From contig NZ_CP039291.1 of assembly GCF_004798685.1 (NCBI RefSeq), positions 1,116,001-1,180,000 of the forward strand: 64,000 bases of DNA, given 5' to 3'. The notes below the pieces were generated by a model that was not told the origin of the DNA, made no database searches, and saw only the letters and a program-made list of their open reading frames with translations. Below, one piece after another: positions 44,161 through 52,013 of the stretch (position 1 is the stretch's first letter; each line of letters opens with the position of its first letter). This stretch comes from Cellulomonas shaoxiangyii (lineage in GTDB: Bacteria > Actinomycetota > Actinomycetes > Actinomycetales > Cellulomonadaceae). Position numbers and translations under genes: made by a program.

Positions 44161-46406
44161 CGGGCACTGGCGGGGGTGCGCCGGCCGGCGCGGTGCACGT
44201 GCTGGGCGTGCGGCACCATGGCCCGGGCAGCGCGCGGTCCGTCCTCGAGGCGCTCGAGGAGCTCGACCCGGACGTGGTGCTCGTCGAGGGGGCGCCGGAG
44301 CTCGCGCCGCTGGTGCCGTTCGTCGCCGACCCCGGCCTCGTGCCGCCCGTCGCGGGGCTCGTGTACGCCGTCGACGAGCCCGGGCGGGCGTCGTTCTACC
44401 CGATGGCCGAGTTCTCGCCGGAGTGGGTCGCGTTGCGGTGGGCGGTCGCGCGCGGGCGGCGCGTGGAGCTCGCCGACCTGCCGGCGGCGCACCTGCTGGC
44501 CACGCGGGCCGCGGAGGACGCGGAGGCGGGGGTGCCGGTGCTGCGCGACCCGGTGGGCGACCTCGCGCGCGCCGCCGGGTACGACGACCCGGAGCGGTGG
44601 TGGGAGGACGCCGTCGAGCACCGCTCGGGCACCGCCGTCGCCCGGTTCGACGCGCTGCGCGAGGCCATGGCGGCCGTGCGCGCGGCCGGACCCGGCGACG
44701 ACCTCGAGACGCGTCGGCGCGAGGCGGCGATGCGCCGGTCGGTGCGCGCGGCGCTGCGCGCCGGCGCCGCGCGGGTCGCGTTCGTCTGCGGCGCGTACCA
44801 CGCGCCCGCCGTGCACCCGGACGCCCGGGTGCCGGTCAAGGAGGACACCGCGCTGCTGGCGGGCCTGCCCAAGGTCAAGGTCACCGCGACGTGGGCGCCC
44901 TGGACGGCGGGCCGGCTGGCCGTCGCGAGCGGGTACGGCGCGGGCGTCACGGCCCCGGGGTGGTACCAGCACCTGTTCGTGGAGGGTGCGCGTGCCGGTG
45001 CCACGCCCGAGGACGTGACGGCGTCGTGGCTCGTGCGCGTCGGCCGTGCCCTGCGCGACGAGCAGCTGGATGCGCCGCCGGCGTCGATCGTGGAGGCGAC
45101 GCGGCTCGCGCAGACGCTCGCCGTGGTGCGCGGGCGGCCGTCGGTCGGTCTGACCGAGGTCACGGACGCCGCGCAGACCGTGCTGTGCGGCGGGTCGACC
45201 GTCCCGCTCGAGCTCGTGCACCGCACGCTCGTGGTCGGCGAGGCGATGGGTGCCGTCCCCGAGAGCGTGCCGATGGTGCCGCTCGCGGCCGACCTCGCGC
45301 GGCGGCAGCGCGCGCTGCGCATGGCGCCGTCGGCGTCCGTGACCGTGCTGCAGCTCGACCTGCGCAAGGAGCAGCACCGCGAGCGCTCGTTGCTGCTGCA
45401 CCGGCTGCTGCTGCTGGACGTGCCGTGGGGCCGGCCGGCGGCGGTCACGGCGCGCACGACGGGGACGTTCCGCGAGGCGTGGCAGCTCGAGTGGGTGCCG
45501 GAGCTGTCGGTGCGCCTCGTCGAGGCGGGGCTGCGGGGCACGACCGTGCCGGCGGCCACGGAGGGCGTGGTGCGCGAGCGTGCCGCCGCCGCGGCGGACC
45601 TGTCCGCGCTCGCGGACCTCGTCGAGCAGTGCCTGCTCTGCGACCTTCCCGACGCGCTGACCGTAGTCCTCGCCGCCCTCGAGCGGCAGACGGCGCAGCA
45701 GCACGACCCGCTGACGCTGCTGCGGACCGTCGAGCCGCTCGCGCGCACGTGCCGGTACGGCGACGTGCGCGCGGCCGACACCGCGGGGGTGGCGCGGGTC
45801 CTGCGGACGGTCGTGACGCGCGTCGCGGTGGGGCTGCGGGCGGCGTGCACGGCGCTGGACGACGACGCCGGCGCGCTGGTGCGCGAGGCGGTCGAGTCGG
45901 CCCACCGTGGCGTCCGGCTGCTGGACGAGCCCGCGCTCGACGGGCCGTGGCGACGCGGCCTCACCGATCTGGCCCGGGACGAGCGCGTGCACGCCGCCGT
46001 GTCGGGCCGGGTGCACCGGCTGCTGCTCGACGACGGCACGCTGGAGGTCGTCACCGTGGCGGAGCGCATGTCGCGGCGGCTGTCCGTGGGGGCGCCCGCG
46101 CCGGCCGGTGCGGCCTGGCTCGACGGGTTCCTCGAGGGCGACGCGCTCCTGCTGGTGCACGACCCGACGCTGCTGTCGCTCGTCGACGAGTGGGTCGCGG
46201 GCGTGGACGACGCCACGTTCGAGGACCTCCTGCCGCTGCTGCGCCGCGCGTTCGCGCGGTTCTCCGACGCCGAGCGGCGCGAGGTCGGGCACCGCCTGCG
46301 GGCCCCCGGCGTGCTCCGCGCGCAGGTGACCCGCCTCGACGTGGACCGCGCGCTGCCCGCGGTGCACGCGACCGCGCGCCTGCTCGGGCTGGAGCCGGTC
46401 GCGTGA
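44157..46406 (+). CDS. DUF5682 family protein, TraB/EreA-like N-terminus
   Basis: 749 residues from GTG 44157. The N-terminal part reads HVLGVRHHGPGSARSVLEALEELDPDVVLVEGAPE, and later RVAFVCGAYHAPAV and KVTATWAPWTAGRL. The order GxRHxGxGS, hydrophobic strand then VEG, and CGxYH resembles the active-site pattern of TraB/EreA/ChaN-type proteins (putative metal hydrolases or peptidases), an inference from motif spacing. The C-terminal two-thirds is a helical region (VTVLQLDLRKEQHRERSLLLHRLLLLDVPWG, EAWQLEWVPELSVRLVEAGLRGTTVPAAT) with conserved segments of DUF5682. It may be the enzymatic effector of the operon. Confidence 0.82.
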   Translation: MTGTGGGAPAGAVHVLGVRHHGPGSARSVLEALEELDPDVVLVEGAPELAPLVPFVADPGLVPPVAGLVYAVDEPGRASFYPMAEFSPEWVALRWAVARGRRVELADLPAAHLLATRAAEDAEAGVPVLRDPVGDLARAAGYDDPERWWEDAVEHRSGTAVARFDALREAMAAVRAAGPGDDLETRRREAAMRRSVRAALRAGAARVAFVCGAYHAPAVHPDARVPVKEDTALLAGLPKVKVTATWAPWTAGRLAVASGYGAGVTAPGWYQHLFVEGARAGATPEDVTASWLVRVGRALRDEQLDAPPASIVEATRLAQTLAVVRGRPSVGLTEVTDAAQTVLCGGSTVPLELVHRTLVVGEAMGAVPESVPMVPLAADLARRQRALRMAPSASVTVLQLDLRKEQHRERSLLLHRLLLLDVPWGRPAAVTARTTGTFREAWQLEWVPELSVRLVEAGLRGTTVPAATEGVVRERAAAAADLSALADLVEQCLLCDLPDALTVVLAALERQTAQQHDPLTLLRTVEPLARTCRYGDVRAADTAGVARVLRTVVTRVAVGLRAACTALDDDAGALVREAVESAHRGVRLLDEPALDGPWRRGLTDLARDERVHAAVSGRVHRLLLDDGTLEVVTVAERMSRRLSVGAPAPAGAAWLDGFLEGDALLLVHDPTLLSLVDEWVAGVDDATFEDLLPLLRRAFARFSDAERREVGHRLRAPGVLRAQVTRLDVDRALPAVHATARLLGLEPVA

Positions 46407-47653
46407 GCGGCGACGAGGCCGTGCGCGCGGCGCCGGCCGACGACGTGGCGCCCGAGCTGGCTCCCATGGGCGACGTCCGGGGTGGTGGCCCGTCGCGCGA
46501 CCGCGCGACCCGGTGGCGGCTCGTGCTCGGCGACCCCGCGGACGACGCGCTCGGCGGGGTGGCGCTGAGCGGCGACGACGTGCGCCGGGACGAGGTCCTG
46601 CGCGAGCTCTACGGCGACGGTGCCGGCGCGGGCCGCCGCGGTGGGCTCGGCGGCTCGTCGCCGCGCGTGGCGCGCTGGCTCGGTGACATCCGGTCGTACT
46701 TCCCGTCGTCCGTCGTCCAGGTCATGCAGGAGGACGCGATGTCGCGGCTCGGGCTGCGCGAGCTGCTGCTCGAGCCCGAGATGATGGCCGCCGTCCAGCC
46801 GGACCTCGCGCTGGTCACGACGCTGGTCGGGCTCGGGCGTGTCGTGCCGGAGCACTCGCGGGAGACCGCGCGCCGGGTCGTCCGCACGGTCACCGACGAG
46901 CTGGAGGAGCGGCTGCGGCGCCGCACCGTGCAGGCGGTCACCGGGGCGCTCGACCGCTCGGCGCGCACGCACCGGCCGCGACCCGCGGACATCGACTGGG
47001 GCGCGACCATCGCCGCCAACCTCCGGCACTACCTGCCCGAGCACCGCACGGTCGTGCCCGAGCGGCTCGTGGGGCACGCGCGCCGCACGTCGCAGGTCCA
47101 GCGCGACATCGTGCTGTGCATCGACCAGTCGGGGTCCATGGCGGAGTCCGTCGTGTACGCGAGCGTGTTCGGCGCGGTCCTCGCCTCGCTCCGGTCGGTC
47201 GCGACGCGGCTCGTCGTCTTCGACACCGAGGTCGTCGACCTCACGGACGCCATGGACGACCCGGTGGACGTGCTGTTCGGCGTGCAGCTGGGCGGTGGCA
47301 CCGACATCCGGCGGGCGCTCGCGTACGCGCAGGGCCTCGTGGAGCGGCCCACCGAGACGGTCCTCGTGCTGATCAGCGACCTGTACGAGGGCGGCATCGC
47401 GGAGGAGATGGTCGCGCGCGCGGCCGCGCTCGTGCGCTCGGGGGTGACGGTCGTCGCGCTGCTCGCGCTCAGCGACTCCGGCGCGCCGTCGTACGACCGC
47501 CGGCACGCGGCCGCGCTCGCGGAGGTCGGCGTGCCGGCGTTCGCGTGCACGCCGGACCTGTTCCCGGACCTCATGGCCGCGGCCATCGAGCGTCGCGACC
47601 TCGGGCAGTGGGCGTCCGCGCACGGCATCGTCACGGCGCACGCCGACGGCTGA
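46403..47653 (+). CDS. VWA-domain protein, MoxR partner
   Basis: 416 residues from GTG 46403, overlapping DUF5682. The N-terminal 230 residues are helical and charged (RVARWLGDIRSYFPSSVVQVMQEDAMSRLGLRELLLEPEMM). The von Willebrand A domain has a complete metal-ion-dependent adhesion site: D241-Q-S243-G-S245 (IDQSGSMAES), T300 in GGGTDI and D326 in ISDLYEGG. No signal peptide or membrane helix is present, so it acts in the cytosol. With MoxR it probably forms an ATP-dependent remodelling pair. The gene ends seven bases before the convergent GGT gene. Confidence 0.92.
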   Translation: MSGDEAVRAAPADDVAPELAPMGDVRGGGPSRDRATRWRLVLGDPADDALGGVALSGDDVRRDEVLRELYGDGAGAGRRGGLGGSSPRVARWLGDIRSYFPSSVVQVMQEDAMSRLGLRELLLEPEMMAAVQPDLALVTTLVGLGRVVPEHSRETARRVVRTVTDELEERLRRRTVQAVTGALDRSARTHRPRPADIDWGATIAANLRHYLPEHRTVVPERLVGHARRTSQVQRDIVLCIDQSGSMAESVVYASVFGAVLASLRSVATRLVVFDTEVVDLTDAMDDPVDVLFGVQLGGGTDIRRALAYAQGLVERPTETVLVLISDLYEGGIAEEMVARAAALVRSGVTVVALLALSDSGAPSYDRRHAAALAEVGVPAFACTPDLFPDLMAAAIERRDLGQWASAHGIVTAHADG

Positions 47654-47659
47654 CGCGCG

Positions 47660-49684
47660 TCAGCGCCGCGGGCGCACCACCCCCGCGCTGCCGCCGCCGC
47701 GGCGCTCGGGTTCCGCGACCGACAGCAGCGTGCGGTGGTCGAGGAACTCGATCGCGGTCGCGGCGCCGATCTCCGGCGTGTCGGCGAACGTGTGCCCGAG
47801 CGCCTCGAGCTCGGGGCGCGGGAAGCCGGGCTCCGCCTGGACGGCCGCCGTGTTCCGCGGCGTCGCCCGGGGCGCGGCGACGGCCTCGTCCAGCCGCATG
47901 CCGAGATCGAGGCGGTTGACGAGCACCTGCAGGACCGTGGTGATGATCGTCGAGCCGCCGGGGGAGCCGAGCGCGAGCAGCGGGCGACCGTCCTGCAGCA
48001 CGACGGTCGGCGCCATGGAGCTGCGCGGCCGCTTGCCCGGGCCGGGCAGGTTCGGGTCCGCGCCTCCCTGCGTGTCGGTGAAGCTGAAGTCCGTCAGCTC
48101 GTTGTTCAGCAGGAAGCCGCGGTCGGGAACGACGACGCCGTTGCCGCCGGTGGACTCGATGGTGAGCGTGTACGCGACGACGTTGCCCCAGCGGTCGGCG
48201 GTCGTCAGGTGCGTCGTCGACGTGCCCTCGGTGCCCTCCGGGCCCGCCGAGCCGGTGCCCGCGCAGTCCCCGTACCGGCCGTCCGGCGACCCGGGCGCGA
48301 CCGGCTTGGGCAGGGCGGCGTCCGGGTCGATCAGGCACGCACGCTCGGCGGCGAAGCCGTCGGACAGCAGCTCGGCCAGCGGGACGTCGACGAACCCGGG
48401 GTCGCCGACGTACCGGTTGCGGTCCGCGAACGCGAGCGCGCTCGCCTCCAGGTAGTGGTGCAGGGTCTGCGTGCTGCCCAGCGTCGCCACGTCGACCGTC
48501 TCGAGGATGTTCAGCGCCTCGCCCACCGTGGAGCCGCCGGACGACGGCGGCGCCATGCCGTACACGTCGAGCCCGCGGTAGGTCACGCGCGTCGGGTCGC
48601 GGCGGAGCGCCTCGTAGGCGGCGAGGTCGCCGAGCTCGAGCAGGCCGGGCCGCACGACGCGGTCGCTGCCGGGCACGACCGGCGGCCGCTGCGCGGTGTC
48701 GACGATCTCCTGCGCGAGGCGTCCGGTGTACAGGGCGTCGACGCCGCGCAGGGCCAGCAGCGTGTAGGTCCGCGCGAGGTCGCGGTTCCGGAAGACCGAG
48801 CCGACCCGCGGCGGCGCGCCGCCCGGGAGGAACAGCTCGGCGGTGGACGAGAAGTCGTCGAACCGGTCGGCGTTCGCCGCCGTCTGGTCCGCGAACGTCC
48901 GGTCCACCACGAAGCCGTGCTGCGCGACCCGGGTCGCGCCGGCGAGCGCGCGGCGCAGGCCGATCGTGCCCCACGCGTCGAGCGCGGCCTCCCACGTCGC
49001 CGGGGTGCCGGGCACGCCCACCGACAGGCCGGACGTGACGGCCTCGGCGAACGGGATGGGGGCGCCGCCCTCGACGAACGCGTCGGGACCCATCGCCGCG
49101 GGCGCGGTCTCGCGCCCGTCGATCGTGTGCACCCGGCCCGTGCGCGCCTCGTAGAACACGAAGAAGCCGCCGCCGCCGATGCCGGCGGAGTACGGCTCGG
49201 TGACGCCGAGCGTCGCGGCCGCGGCGACCGCCGCGTCGACGGCGTTGCCTCCGCCGCGCAGCACGTCGAGGCCGACCCGCGTGGCGTCGGGGTCGACGGT
49301 CGCGACGGCCCCGCCCGTGCCGACCGCGACGGGCACCTTCGCGGGGGGCCGCCACCCGTGGCCGCCGCCGTGCCACCCGCCGCGGCCGCCGTCGAGGGTC
49401 TCGCCCTCTGGCACCGCACCCTCCGGCACCGCACCCTCCGGCACCGCGCCCTCCGGCCCGGCGCCCTCCGGCCCGGCGCCCTCGGGTGCCGCGCCCCCGG
49501 GCGCCTGGGCGATGAGCGCCTCGACGTCCGACGGCGTCACGTCGCCGGCCCCCACGTCGGCGGTGCCGGCGGCGGGCCCGGGCCCGCCGGGCGGCGCCGC
49601 GGCGACGGGCGTGACGCCGGCGGCGAGGGCGAGGACGGCGGCCGCGAGGACGCCGAGCGGACGGGCGGACGACGGTGTGCGCAT
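47660..49684 (-). CDS. ggt: Secreted gamma-glutamyltransferase
   Basis: 674 residues from ATG 49684. A Sec signal (about 1-29, LGVLAAAVLALAAGVTPVAAA) is followed by a linker of PEGA-type pentapeptide repeats (about 65-95) and a Gly/His patch. The GGT fold includes GTGGAVATVDPDATRVGLDVLRGGGNAVDAAVAAAATLGV and YSAGIGGGGFFVFYEA. The autoprocessing nucleophile is T490 at TTHLTTADRWGN, giving a small subunit of about 185 residues with PGGSTIITTVLQVL. The enzyme cleaves gamma-glutamyl bonds (glutathione, polyglutamate or related). Actinobacteria of this type use mycothiol, so the substrate may be external. Confidence 0.9.
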   Translation of the reverse strand: MRTPSSARPLGVLAAAVLALAAGVTPVAAAPPGGPGPAAGTADVGAGDVTPSDVEALIAQAPGGAAPEGAGPEGAGPEGAVPEGAVPEGAVPEGETLDGGRGGWHGGGHGWRPPAKVPVAVGTGGAVATVDPDATRVGLDVLRGGGNAVDAAVAAAATLGVTEPYSAGIGGGGFFVFYEARTGRVHTIDGRETAPAAMGPDAFVEGGAPIPFAEAVTSGLSVGVPGTPATWEAALDAWGTIGLRRALAGATRVAQHGFVVDRTFADQTAANADRFDDFSSTAELFLPGGAPPRVGSVFRNRDLARTYTLLALRGVDALYTGRLAQEIVDTAQRPPVVPGSDRVVRPGLLELGDLAAYEALRRDPTRVTYRGLDVYGMAPPSSGGSTVGEALNILETVDVATLGSTQTLHHYLEASALAFADRNRYVGDPGFVDVPLAELLSDGFAAERACLIDPDAALPKPVAPGSPDGRYGDCAGTGSAGPEGTEGTSTTHLTTADRWGNVVAYTLTIESTGGNGVVVPDRGFLLNNELTDFSFTDTQGGADPNLPGPGKRPRSSMAPTVVLQDGRPLLALGSPGGSTIITTVLQVLVNRLDLGMRLDEAVAAPRATPRNTAAVQAEPGFPRPELEALGHTFADTPEIGAATAIEFLDHRTLLSVAEPERRGGGSAGVVRPRR
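49411..49485. repeat. 15-bp tandem repeat in GGT linker
   Basis: Five adjacent 15-bp units (GCACCGCACCCTCCG and variants) encode the PEGAV/PEGAG pentapeptides of the secreted gamma-glutamyltransferase linker. Confidence 0.8.
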
Positions 49685-49775
49685 GGCAGCCCCCTGAGCC
49701 GAGAAGTGCGCCGGGAGTCCGGTCTACCACCCCTCTGCGGGCGTGCCCAGCCCCGGCCTGCGACCGGCCCCGCCG

Positions 49776-50348
49776 CTACGGCAGCCGCGCGGGCAGCCGC
49801 CGTACGGCATCCCCGGCGCGCGCCGGGTCGAGCGGGACGGGGCTCACGAGCACGGCGGGCCCCCGGTGCAGCAGGCCGTCGGTGAGCGGCATGCAGCGGA
49901 CGCCGCCGCGTCCTTGCATCGCCGCGTGCGCACCGGGCGCGAGCACGCGGTCCATCCACGCGCAGGGGTGTGCGGGCCGGCCGACGCGCAGCCGCACGGC
50001 GTCGCCGCCCGACTCCAGGACGACCTCCGTGCCCAGCAGGGGCGCGAGCTCGGCGCCGCGGAGCACGACGTTGCGCCGCGTCAGCAGGGGGTCGAGCGGG
50101 TCCGTGCCGAGCTCGGCGGCGATCGCCTCGAGCGCCTCGACGGCGAACAGGGTGACCGCGGCGTCCATGTGGGCGGCCTTGCCGTAGAAGCGGTCGCCGA
50201 CGAGGCCCTTGCCGGCGACCACCTCGACGCGGTCCGCGTCGGTCGTCGGGACGTCGGCGGCACCGTCGCGCGGCCGGCCGAAGTACGCGTGCTCGGGGGA
50301 GACGAGCAGGTGCAGGACCTCCACGTCGTACCGGTAGGGGGCGCTCAC
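49776..50348 (-). CDS. MOSC-domain protein
   Basis: 190 residues from GTG 50348. The MOSC core is recognised by GKGLVGDRFYGKAAHMDAAVTLFAVEAL, LTRRNVVLRGAELAPLLGTEV and LRVGRPAHPCAWMDRVLAPGAH, which contains the conserved Cys that binds the sulfur substrate. MOSC proteins transfer sulfur in molybdenum-cofactor metabolism. A molybdenum-dependent oxidoreductase is encoded about 4 kb away, but a functional link is only suggestive. The gene is separate from its neighbours. Confidence 0.85.
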   Translation of the reverse strand: MSAPYRYDVEVLHLLVSPEHAYFGRPRDGAADVPTTDADRVEVVAGKGLVGDRFYGKAAHMDAAVTLFAVEALEAIAAELGTDPLDPLLTRRNVVLRGAELAPLLGTEVVLESGGDAVRLRVGRPAHPCAWMDRVLAPGAHAAMQGRGGVRCMPLTDGLLHRGPAVLVSPVPLDPARAGDAVRRLPARLP

Positions 50349-50426
50349 GCCGACCAGTCTCCGCCGCTCGGGCAGGGGGCCGTCACGTGGGCGTGCCCGC
50401 CCCGACCCACCGGCGGGGTGGGGTGC

Positions 50427-51251
50427 TCAGCGCGTGAACCGGCCCGTGCGGGGCGGTCCGCCGCTGACGGTGGTCACCACGTCCCGGGCGATGTCGGCGA
50501 GCCGCCGGTTGCGACCCTGGCTCGCCCGCCGCAGGATCGCGAACGCCTCGTCGGCCGTGCAGCGCTGCTGCGCCATGACGATGCCCAGCGCCTGGTCGAT
50601 GACGCTGCGCGACTCCATCGCCGCGTGCAGGTCGTCCACGAGCGACACCTGCTCGGCCTGACGCAGCGCGATCCCGACCACGTTGCCGGCACGGCGGCCG
50701 AAGTCCACGACCGCGTCGCGCAGGGCGCCGACGAAGACGTCGGGCTCGGTGCCGTAGGCGCTCAGGGCCCCGACGGTCGAGCCGGCCGCGCGCAGCGGGA
50801 CGGTGAGGCTGCTGCGCACGCCCCGCGCCACCGCGCGCGGGGTGTAGGTGGGCCACCGGTCCTCGGCGCGGTAGTCGCGCACCACGAGGAGCTCGCCCGT
50901 GGTGAGGCTGTCCAGGCTGGGACCTTCGCGCGCGTCGTACTGGAGCTGGTCACCGGCGGCGCCCAGCGGGTCGCTCGTCGCGACGCTGAACAGCTCGCCG
51001 CCGCGCAGGACCGTGACCCCGGTCGCGCCGATGTCCGGGCTGACGTCGGCAGCCATGCGCGCGACCTCGGCGAGGTGCTCCTCGACGGAGTCGACGCGCA
51101 GGACGAGGTCCAGCATGGCGGCCGTCGCGTCCGCGGCGTCGGAGACCGCCCTGTCGGCGTCTGCGCGGCGGCTGACGGCGCCGCCGTGCGGCGTGCGGTG
51201 GAGGGCCGGCGCGCGTGCACGGGAGGTCGTGGAGGTGTTGTCGATCGCCAT
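50427..51251 (-). CDS. GAF-ANTAR RNA-binding antiterminator
   Basis: 274 residues from ATG 51251. A GAF sensor domain spans about 45-195 (VEEHLAEVARMAADVSPDIGATGVTVLRGGELFSVATSDPLG...VRSSLTVPLRAAGSTVGALSAYG). The C-terminal ANTAR domain (about 205-265) includes LVDDLHAAMESRSVIDQALGIVMAQQRCTADEAFAILRRASQGRNRRLADIARDVV. ANTAR regulators bind paired hairpins in nascent RNA and prevent termination. The GAF part would sense a small ligand or redox state. The target is unknown. It is divergent from the STAS gene. Confidence 0.9.
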   Translation of the reverse strand: MAIDNTSTTSRARAPALHRTPHGGAVSRRADADRAVSDAADATAAMLDLVLRVDSVEEHLAEVARMAADVSPDIGATGVTVLRGGELFSVATSDPLGAAGDQLQYDAREGPSLDSLTTGELLVVRDYRAEDRWPTYTPRAVARGVRSSLTVPLRAAGSTVGALSAYGTEPDVFVGALRDAVVDFGRRAGNVVGIALRQAEQVSLVDDLHAAMESRSVIDQALGIVMAQQRCTADEAFAILRRASQGRNRRLADIARDVVTTVSGGPPRTGRFTR

Positions 51252-51590
51252 GAGAGCTGCTTTCGGGGGCGGCGCCGCAGACACGCGTCGTCGCGTGCAG
51301 ATGGTCTCGTCACAGATGGACGTGCGACCGCAGACGGCGACGGCATGACCCGCGCTCGGGGGATCCCCGGTTGCCTCCAGTCTACGCCGGGGGCCGCCGG
51401 AGGGCGCGGTGGGCCGTGCGTCCGCGGTGCCCGGGCGGCCGCCCGGCGGTCCGGGACGGCGCGTTGCCAGGACCCGCCGCCCCCGCGCTACGCTGGGCCG
51501 CGGTTGGGATCGCAGCCTTCTCGCCGGCGTCCGCCGGCGGCCTCCTCGCGCGGACCTGCACCGGTCCGGCCCCTGGTCCAGGAGCTTGTC
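51252..51590. other. 339-bp divergent regulatory gap
   Basis: The gap lies between the GAF-ANTAR gene (minus) and the STAS gene (plus). A candidate promoter for the STAS gene is TTGCCA (51464-51469) with TACGCT (51489-51494), 19 bp apart. On the minus strand, TAGACT near 51380 could be the -10 for the GAF-ANTAR gene. I see no gene and no paired hairpins that would mark an ANTAR target. Confidence 0.35.
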
Positions 51591-52013
51591 GTGACGATCT
51601 CCCCGTCCCGCGGCACCGGGCGTCAGCACGCCCTCCCCCCGTCGTGCACGGTCGTGGCCGTGCCCGGACCCGTCGCCACCCTCCGGCTGGCGGGCGAGCT
51701 CGACCGCGACGGTTCCCCCGCGGTGGAGGCGGCCCTGCGCTCGGCGCTCCCCGCCGAGGCCCCGGCCGTGCTGCGCGTCGACCTCGGGGACCTGTGGTTC
51801 GTCGACATCGAGGGCGTGCGCATGCTGGCGCGGGTCCACCGCGCCGCCACGGACCTCGGCGGGCAGCTCGAGCTGCTGCGCGCGCGTCCGTTCCTGCGGG
51901 AGATCGCCGCCGACGTCGCGCCCGGCCTGCGCGACGTCATGCGGGAGGCCGACGCGGACGACGGGCGCACCCGGGCCGCGACGCGCGCGTCCGACGGCGC
52001 GTCGCAGGGCTAG
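51591..52013 (+). CDS. STAS-domain protein (anti-sigma-factor antagonist-like)
   Basis: 140 residues from GTG 51591, with AGGAG at 51580-51584. The STAS fold is seen in VVAVPGPVATLRLAGELDRDGSPAVEAALRSAL and LRVDLGDLWFVDIEGVRMLARVHRAATDLGGQLELLRARPFL. The usual phosphorylatable Ser of SpoIIAA-type proteins (DxSGLR) is here VDIEGVR, so phosphorylation control at that site is doubtful. It may act in a partner-switching cascade with a PP2C phosphatase such as the one encoded at the right edge of the window. Its stop overlaps the end of the MFS gene by the four bases CTAG. Confidence 0.85.
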   Translation: MTISPSRGTGRQHALPPSCTVVAVPGPVATLRLAGELDRDGSPAVEAALRSALPAEAPAVLRVDLGDLWFVDIEGVRMLARVHRAATDLGGQLELLRARPFLREIAADVAPGLRDVMREADADDGRTRAATRASDGASQG

